A DNA stretch of 64,000 bases from Karstenula rhodostoma CBS 690.94 (taxonomy: Eukaryota; Ascomycota; Dothideomycetes; Pleosporales; Didymosphaeriaceae). The DNA lies in assembly GCA_010093485.1 (NCBI GenBank), contig MU001493.1, positions 157,599 to 221,598 of the forward strand, given 5' to 3'. The translations under genes were made by a program, and so were the position numbers. Below, in pieces: positions 56,573 through 64,000 of the stretch (the stretch's first letter is position 1; each line of letters opens with the position of its first letter). The notes below the pieces were generated by a model that made no database searches, was not told where the DNA came from, and saw only the letters and a list, made by a program, of their open reading frames with translations.

Positions 56573-57662
56573 TGGCGAGGTCGGAGGGAGACGCGTGCAA
56601 GCAAAACGGTCGACGGCGACACATTGTCGGAGCTATGAGTAGCTCCGAGTGGGGACCTCGGCATTGCCTCACCTGGAGCTATCATCATCGACTTCCCATT
56701 ACATACCACCCTCGGCTTGGAAGGCTCTGCGGTTTCTAAACAAGGCGCATCGGGTTTGAGATGGTTGGTTTCGCTTCGAAACGTGGAGCTGAAACAGTGG
56801 TCAATCGTGCCGAGACTTTGGATTGACTAATAGTCGCGACTATCAAGGAAACACCAAGCACTGCACCGTAAATCTAGAACTGTCTTGGCTGTAGCTTGTG
56901 GGAGGCTTGTTGGAGATGCGCTGATGGTTTGTGAATCCCCTGCTGAGTTGCCTCTCCTCAACCTTCGGGTCGCAATGGCTGAAGGTGCGCTACGAGATAC
57001 AGCCAGACAGCGGCTGTGATTGCAGACATGCATCATTCTCTGCAAAGAGTTGCTGTCTCGACTTTACTTGTGCTCTGCCTCACGCACTATCTTCAAACAA
57101 ACACTTGGGGTCAAATCCAAATATGGAAACGCATGAAGCACCCCACATTTGAGAGTCAAAAACACATCGCGCTTCGAAACGATATGCGGCGCCTTTGCAG
57201 TCTTCGACTACACCGCTTTCACACCACACCACCACTAAACACATCGAGCCAAGGCCATTGAGAAACACGATGGCACCGCCAAGTTTTCCCTAGGCCAATC
57301 TTTGAGGCAAGAAGCGCTGCGGTTCAACCCTCACACCGGGCCGTGATCTGGTGCAAGGTTTTCGACCAAGGATGGAAACCAACGATGGCGACCGCAATTG
57401 GCTTATCCGGTCAGGTTCCAAGCAACAAGGAGATGATGGCCTAAGCGTTTCCCATGAAGCAAAGCAACATCTGTAAGATACAAATAGGACGATGGGAAGC
57501 GACGATTGAAAGAGCATCCAGCATCAATATCTTCACGTCTCTACTCTACTCTACTCTACTTCTAATACAGCCGACAGCGAGTCTGCGGTCTTTCAATTCT
57601 ACATTCTATCGTTTACAGGTTGATCCTATAGTATCTCTACTTTTTCACTCCCCACAATCATC
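56573..57662. other. Intergenic, promoter of the Egh16-like gene
   Basis: No gene recognised. A (CTACT)n microsatellite of about four units lies near 57538-57561, about 100 bp before the Egh16-like start. Confidence 0.5.
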
Positions 57663-58702
57663 ATGCGCTACTCCATCATCTTCGCCGCCTCCCTTGCGAG
57701 CTATGTCTCCGCACACGGTGTCGTCGTCTCCATGAACGGCGCCAACGGCGTCACGATGCCCGGTCTTACCATCGCCGACGGCACTCCCCGCGACTGCTCT
57801 TCCAAGTACGTCTGCTGACCAGCCCATTCACTCTCGCTTACTAACCCCACCCCAGCGGCTGCGGTTCTCAGGCCGACACTGCCATCATCCGCGACCGCGA
57901 CATTGCTTCCGGCAAGAACGGACCCCTCGGCCGCACCCAGGGCAACGGCAACGTCGATGCCGCCGTCATGATCGCCGCCTTCATGGGCACCGGCGCCGCA
58001 CCTACCAACCAGGGAGCCTCCGGCGCCACTGGCGTGGAGGACGACCTCTCCGGCACCGCCGCAGGCGGCAACACGAAGAAGAGGCAGCTCCTCGGCGGCC
58101 TCCTCGGCGGCGGTGCTGGCGGCGCTGGTGGAGCTGGCGGCGCTACCGGTATAGCTGGTCTCTTCGGTGGCGGCGGCGCGAAGGCCGAAGGTCCCCCTGA
58201 GTCCCGTGTCGCCGCTGCAGCCGGCCAGGGCGCTTCCAGCGGACTTCCCACGGCCAACGCCGACGGCACCGTCGACATGACGTTCCGCCAGGTACATACA
58301 CCTCCCTCTCACACGGCCCCACCCGCATGCTGCTAACCAAACCCCCAGATCAACCAAGACGGCGCAGGCCCCTTCACCGCCGACGTCGACGGCACCTCGG
58401 GCGGCACCGACCCGGCGGCCTTCCAGAGCGCCGCCGTCACAAAGGATGTCCCCGGGCTCGGCGTGCAGGGCATCTCCCTCGCCACCAGCACCGAGTTCGA
58501 CATGCAGATCCAGATGCCGGCCGGCATGACGTGCGACGCGACTGTCGCGGGCGTCAACAACGTCTGCGTTGCGCGCGTCCGCAACGGCGCTGCTGCTGGT
58601 CCCTTTGGCGGCTCCGTCGCTTTCACGCAGACGTCTGCTGCCCGCAAGAGGGCTATTGCCTACCGTCTCAAGAAGCGCATGGAGATTGGCAACATCCACT
58701 AG
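57663..58702 (+). CDS. Egh16-like secreted protein (GEgh16/Mas3 family)
   Basis: Three exons, 57663-57805, 57856-58291 and 58349-58702, with introns of 50 and 57 nt (phases 2 and 0), encoding 310 residues. Signal peptide (MRYSIIFAASLASYVSA) followed at once by HGVVVSMNGANGVTMPGL and DGTPRDCSSNGCGSQADT, hallmarks of the family. The middle has a KKRQ Kex2-like site and a Gly/Ala-rich low-complexity stretch (LLGGLLGGGAGGAGGAGGA). The C-terminal domain has MTCDATVAG and NVCVARVRNG cysteines. Relatives are expressed in appressoria of powdery mildew and the rice blast fungus and are implicated in host penetration. Biochemical activity is unknown. Confidence 0.88.
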
Positions 58703-59717
58703 GTGATTTCTGTATTGGGGGTGGGAAGAGGATGGGGATTGGGAAGGAAAGATGCTGGTAATATCTATTAGAGTTATTTGCCATGTAGAGGGACTCGATA
58801 CACTCGCTTGGCATGGCGAGTCTGACTGATGGACGGGTCTGGGACCTCTATTATTAGATCACGACTACGAATTGAATGTGTTGTTTTACTTACCCTCACG
58901 TCCAATTATGAGTGGCTTTTGGTTGAGCGTGTTTACAATGCCAGGTTTGAAGTCGGAGTACACTGTGCTACCCCTGGATATGCAATACCTGGGCCGATTG
59001 GACCCAAACTTTTGTCTGGCTACTGGAATGCGTTCATACATCGTCAAACGAGTTATTCTTGTCCGTAGACCCGAGTTGTCTTCCCGACTACAATATGAAT
59101 GAGTCAGGCCCACCATACAGATGTTAAGGGCTCCAGGACGTATTGCATATCTGTATGTCACTTGCTTGCTTGATCTACGAGGTTGCTGGACGTGCAGGGG
59201 AGCAGATGGTGTGGTGTAACATCGATCTAACAACGGTTAGTTATAAGCAGCTTAGGCCTGTGATGGGTACCAAGGGTGCGTGAAACGATTTCACAAAGAA
59301 TTGGGGTGGTAGACGTGGAGTTATGTGATAGCAGGGGCGTGAATCCCGATTAGACCTCGATCTGAAACCTCGCATAACAAGCGGTTAGGAACCTTCATGA
59401 TCTTTCGGTGACATGTGAATGTATGGGATAGTTCCCGCTCCGCAGATGGCCACCTACAAAACGTGGCCTTCACTAGTATACTTGAGTGTAGTTGTGTCTG
59501 CTTTGCGTCGCTGAGCTTCGTATTCATCCATTCCTTCATCTGCACGTTCCTCTTATCAGTTTTGTTTAGCCAACGCACGTCTGACGGTCTACGAATGCAT
59601 AATTATATTGGAGTTCAGCGCGTCGAGTCTCTACAACCTTGAGTGACGCGGATTCTTACTCTTTAGCCTTGATAAATCCCCGTCCTACCCACGGTGGTCT
59701 AAACAATGGAAACAGCC
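58703..59717. other. Intergenic, no gene supported
   Basis: Convergent 3' flanks of the Egh16-like and amine oxidase genes. Short frames without features. Confidence 0.5.
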
Positions 59718-61928
59718 CTACAGCCTAGAAGCACAGCCGCTAGGCCCAGTGTGCTCCTCCGTATACAACACGCTCTTATTCGTCTCCTGCGTCGACGGGG
59801 CAACATCGAGTCCTGGGTTTCCCAAGAAGAAGTTGACAGGCTTCAACGCCACCACCATCTTTTCGTTGGGCATCACAGGCCAGTCTTCAATGCGGGGGTT
59901 GTGCGTGGACCCGAAAGTATGCCAAACCACCACGTCGCTGTTTCTGACGGAAGCTTGGTCACCGGAAGCTGCTCGTTTCTGAATCGCTGATGCGATGCCT
60001 TCGCCACCCATCGACTGCATCGTGTATCGCCCCGAAGGGAAGAGCTCGTCGTCTCGATACTGAGTCACCCATACGGCATGCTGCCCATATTCCGAGCGCT
60101 TGGCGTGGAAGGAGTTCTTGTCTGCGAGGAGCATCTGGCTGTAGAACGGCATGAGTTTGAATCCGACCGGCGTGCTGGTGATCGGGTTGGTATTTGCTTC
60201 GTTGACAAACTTGAATGTTCGCGCTTTGGTGAAGTCTAGGTCAAAGCCAGCCTCCTTCTCGACGTAGTGACTCTTGGTCCCGTAGCCCACACCGAATGGA
60301 TTGGTGTCGTCGAGCGGCATTGCTTCGGACTCCTCGATGGATACTGAGTTTTTTTGTCCATCGATAGCAGGGTCGATGCGGAGGCAGAACAAGTGTTGGT
60401 GGTACGGCGCGAGGACCCCGGGCGCCACGATAGTACCAAATGGGATCTTACTGTCATCTCCGTAGTTGGTCGGGACGGTAGACAGGATCCCAGTTGCACG
60501 AACCTCGTAGGATATCGACGCATCCTGGCAAAAGTGGAAGGCGAAGATGTACTCGTAGTTGCTGACGGTGATAATGGTCTGCAAGACTAGTATCCGGGAT
60601 CGTGCTACCACTGCATGTCCGGTGCGGAAGTTGGTGTGCTTCCATAGTATCCCGTCGTCTTGTTCATGGCAGCAGACTACATTGGGCAACTTCATGGGCT
60701 CTCCGGATCGCGTGTTGTGCCAGGCATCGAAGTATTTTATTGTGCCTGCATGTGTTCTCTGTGTCAGCTACATGCTGAGTACTCCATAGAAGATCCGTTA
60801 GACACGTACCCAGACAGTCACAGCCGAGTTTCAAATTATTGGCGTTGATCCCGGCGCCATCGTTGCCCAGATCGAAAGCGGCCTTTCTCGGGTAAGGCGC
60901 CCGTGGGTCGCCGTACGGCACGAACATCTCAGCTAGAGATAGACGATAGAATAGACTGCGGCCATCGTAGCGAATGTCATGGAGCGTCAATCCCTCTCGA
61001 TAATTGAACCCCACTCGGAACGACCACTTCTCCCAATTCAACTGATTGCCGCGGACCTGGAAGGACGGACCCTCTGGTTGGATCACCTGATACGGCTTCG
61101 TAGAACTTCGAGGGCTCGGCCGCAAATCAGGGTGGTATTCACTGGCAGTGGTGGGGTGGATCTTTTCGCGGTCGAACGGACGATCCTCGTTGTGGATTTC
61201 CTCGCCAGGGGAGGACGGAAGGCGATAGACTTTGGTAATCTCCAGCTCTTCTGAGATCTCCGCACAGATATCTAGCGGGTATGCATAGTAGTTGGCATCT
61301 TGGTGTTCCAAGAGGCGGAGGTAGAACCAACACTGCCACAGGGTTTAGCGACAATGGCTAAAATGAGTGAGTGCTACGTCTTACCATGGAAACACGCTTC
61401 GACATGTCGTTCTGTCCATCGGTCGCATACGCCCATGGTTCAACAACGACTGACGCACCGAGAGGTAGGTCCAGCTTCTTTATCTCATCCTGTACCCTTT
61501 GGTCGGCCATGCATGCAATCTCTACTTCTTTCATGTATTCAGAATCGATGTACGAGTGCTTACCCTTCGAGACTTGCTGTTTAAGAATGGAGCTCTCTGT
61601 AAGATCGACATGGATTTCATGCAGCTCATTGCCTCCCGCCGCAATCTTGAGTGTTATCTCTACGCGTGCGCAACGGATCGGTACTCGTTCTACAGGCGAC
61701 TTGCGATGCTCCTGGTTTAGGAAGGCAATCATCTCATCTTTTGGGGGCTCCTTCAGGGTGATCACTCGAAAGTTGACATCTTGTCCCATGTACCGGGAGC
61801 GCACAATTTCAGCCGCCTTTTTATGCAGTCAGTCTACAATATCCTCAATTCATCAAGAAGAAAACTCCCGGACGTACCTTGGAAATCTCCGCAGGAGTGA
61901 GAGGATCAAAAGGGTGCGGGCTGGCCAT
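59718..61928 (-). CDS. Copper amine oxidase
   Basis: Four exons on the minus strand: 61928-61878, 61816-61385, 61332-60810 and 60745-59718, encoding 677 residues. Introns of 61, 52 and 64 nt have GT...AG ends. The enzyme oxidises primary amines to aldehydes, releasing ammonia and hydrogen peroxide, using topaquinone and copper. The topaquinone precursor Tyr is in NYEY (Tyr about 399). The catalytic Asp is in [11 protein letters not shown] (about 315). Copper ligands are YHQH (His about 451 and 453) and the His of [13 protein letters not shown] (about 617). No signal peptide is visible, so it is probably cytosolic or peroxisomal; the C-terminal SRL is a plausible PTS1-type peroxisome signal. 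Confidence 0.93.
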
Positions 61929-63386
61929 ATTGAGGAGTTTCGCTGTTCGAGTATGTGGCTGAGATGAGATGGAAGAAAGTTTGCTTGTCGCTTTATATTC
62001 CTGGTTCAGCGCCGGTTCGTCAGCGTCGTGTCGATTGCAGATTGCATGTCAACCGTGACGACACGAGCCGACTTCGGCGGGGCACGCCAGCACAAAAAAA
62101 TGGCTTGCCGCACCTCCACGTATGCGAATGCCTTTGGAGGCATAGATTCTCGTGTTTAGAGTCAGCACTCGGAGTTGCGCACCTCCAAAGGTATCGCTCG
62201 CTTGCGTTGGCGCATGCCTGGAGTGTGCCAGTGGTGATGCATCCCTACTCCGGACTAGCGCGGAGATGATGTCGACCAATAGGCAAGGTGCAGACTTCAT
62301 TATGCATCATGTCAGACTTGATTTTACTGTTGGGCTCCCGGGATGATGTCCATACGATACCTCGCTTTGAACACTTGTCACAAATGGAAGCACACTCTCA
62401 CAGTGCAATGTTGATTATTATGACAGCTTCACGACCAGAAGCACGTACACAGCACAAAAGATATAATCAGTTATAATATATATATGACAAACTCAACTCG
62501 TCTTTATCAGTTTGATTCTACGAAATAACAGTTCCGCTTTATCGGCACATTTCAACACACCGCCAACTGTTCCGTCGTGGAACTGCTTAACAATCAATGT
62601 ACCGTTCGCATAAGTACCACCAATAGTAACAAACTTCAAAATAATAACTTAGCAGCGGAAGTAGTCCATAAGCACCAGTAATATGGCATGTTTGAGCGGA
62701 CGACAATGTTACTTGTTCACAAGATCTACTCGGTCAGAATCAATTGGTGTTAGATCCCAGTGCATATACAACTAATACGTAAGTATATAATTCCAGAATG
62801 GGAGTGGCTTCGAAGCGTACACTGAGGTTGCTCTCAGAGAATCAATCGAGGTAAGGGAAGACAAGACCATTGCTGAATCAAGTTGCCGTTCACGCTCACA
62901 TCATGGAAACGCTAGAAGGATGGAAGAAAACCATGACAGCGGACAGTGGATGAGGATGCGAAGATGAACCTACAAGATGTTAGGCATTTGGACAGGGAAG
63001 AGGATTATTGCGAAGTTACGTACGTGTTCAGTGACTAAAAAACGGCGCATTGGCACTCCAAACTCAGCACTGTGACCAGATACAGTCCAAAATGCATCTA
63101 GGAACAACTCACACGTCTGGATGAAGTGGACAAAATCCAGGCAGCAAAGTTTGCCATGACCTTTCCTGTCTCGACAGCCAACCTTTGCTCTATCCAAACA
63201 GCCTGATGAAGCTCGGTGTACAACACGGCTCAGGGCTATAAACACCCTCCTCAAGCTCGATTTTAGAGCACATTATCCGACAAGGAAACTGTTTCCCAGA
63301 TCACACCTTCCCACACACACAAGCCAACTCCAGCCGCAACTCCTCTAACCCTTTTACCTCGCTCACTTTCCCAACTCTTCATCGCC
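61929..63386. other. Intergenic, no gene supported
   Basis: The amine oxidase promoter, then an AT-richer stretch (62460-62780). The 94-codon frame at 62970-63254 on the minus strand is not supported by features. Confidence 0.5.
63237..63242 (+). promoter_or_regulatory. TATAAA box of the small hypothetical gene
   Basis: TATAAA 150 bp upstream of the ATG at 63387, followed by a C/T-rich leader. Confidence 0.4.
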
Positions 63387-63719
63387 ATGTCTTGGTACGG
63401 TTTCACCAATGTCTTGGCCTTTTGGTTGGGCACATGTGTCGGCTACTTGCCTGGCGGCACCCCGCTTGCCCATCAACTCCATGGGGCTCCTCGCCCCAAC
63501 GAGTATAACTACGGCCGACGAGTCGATGAAAACAATGAAGAAGCTCCTGCTCCTGCTCCTGCTCCGGAGCATCAGGCGAGCACAGTGGAAGATCAAGACA
63601 GGGAGACGCTTGGAGGAAGTGACGAGGAGTCGAAGGAGAAGGATGAGAGGGGTGGTGATGGGGATGATGAGTGGGTGCTGCTTAGTTGGAGTGAGGATAG
63701 AGAAGCAACGGGGGACTGA
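63387..63719 (+). CDS. Small hypothetical acidic protein
   Basis: Single-exon frame of 110 residues, not recognised. The first 25 residues are moderately hydrophobic (WYGFTNVLAFWLGTCVGYL) and could be a membrane anchor or weak signal sequence. An alternating Ala-Pro stretch and a strongly Asp/Glu-rich tail follow. A TATA box and pyrimidine-rich leader favour a real gene. Confidence 0.4.
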   Translation: MSWYGFTNVLAFWLGTCVGYLPGGTPLAHQLHGAPRPNEYNYGRRVDENNEEAPAPAPAPEHQASTVEDQDRETLGGSDEESKEKDERGGDGDDEWVLLSWSEDREATGD

Positions 63720-63927
63720 TGGGTCTTTTAGTGATACTTGAGCTGGGACATAGGTATGTGAACTTCGATTGAATGGAACTTCGATGAGAGAGAACGGAAA
63801 TTAGTGGATATTCTGGCGACTTTGGGCTGCAATAGAGGCACGTGAACTTAGAATGAATAAGAATAGTCTATCATAATGCCAATTTTTGCTTTTCTTGTGA
63901 CATTTTTCTGAATGCGTCTATTTTTGG

Positions 63928-64000
63928 ACTGTTCGCTGGGGGAGACACCTTTTTGTGATCATTTTTTGTACTCCTTACGGAAACTCTATCTTTTTGTCAT
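63928..64000. repeat. Degenerate repeat at the window edge
   Basis: Resembles 31113-31185, sharing GACACC/AACACC followed by TTTTTGT. It may be the start of a longer element beyond the window. Confidence 0.4.

Noticed and set aside
57701..58699. 332-codon frame antisense to the Egh16-like gene
   Set aside because: It mirrors a GC-rich secreted gene with clear family motifs on the plus strand.
1..64000. tRNA, rRNA and CRISPR arrays
   Set aside because: I looked for tRNA B-box-like sequence, rRNA blocks and regularly spaced repeats by eye and found none; a covariance-model scan would be decisive.

Overview
This is eukaryotic DNA from a filamentous ascomycete (Pezizomycotina). Genes have short introns of about 43-230 nt, with GTRNGT-type donors, CTAAC/CTGAC branch motifs and CAG/TAG acceptors. 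Typical families are present: a HeLo-NACHT NLR-like protein, a Zn2Cys6 regulator, an RTA1 membrane protein, an Egh16-like protein and small secreted cysteine-containing proteins. The gene set looks like a plant-associated Dothideomycete, but that placement is an inference. No tRNA, rRNA or CRISPR array was seen. One assembly gap (10 N) lies inside an (ACAT)n microsatellite.

Layout. From 1 to 23 kb is mostly conserved housekeeping: the 3' part of exocyst SEC5, a HeLo-NACHT NLR-like gene, exocyst EXO70, a CDC3/AspB-class septin, a Pom33/TMEM33-like protein, a cyclin-like protein, glycogen phosphorylase and a Yip1-family protein. SEC5, EXO70 and the septin all act in polarised secretion and cytokinesis, and the NLR sits between the two exocyst genes. 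From 23 to 34 kb is sparse and repeat-bearing: a HerA/FtsK-like ATPase, the microsatellite, a repeat-rich hypothetical protein, a small secreted six-cysteine protein hidden by a 51-nt intron, and a small membrane protein. From 34 to 42 kb are the GPI inositol-deacylase BST1, a BTB-like protein, and a RING-related gene whose frame is broken by two in-frame TGA codons. From 42 to 48 kb is gene-poor, with a 0.3-kb MITE, a possibly frameshifted gene of unknown function and a weak RNase-H-like gene. From 48 to 64 kb are a Zn2Cys6 regulator, two small secreted proteins, an RTA1 protein, ketopantoate reductase, an Egh16-like secreted protein and a copper amine oxidase.

The most unusual signal is a short dispersed element of about 64-106 bp, present four times (about 21.67, 29.83, 32.32 and 43.82 kb). 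Each copy is flanked by its own 11-13 bp direct repeat. One copy is truncated at one end and one is nested inside the MITE. I see no terminal inverted repeats and no coding. This looks like a tiny SINE-like or otherwise undescribed non-autonomous mobile element. Intron-exon models below were made by eye from splice motifs and reading-frame continuity; none is confirmed by transcript data.
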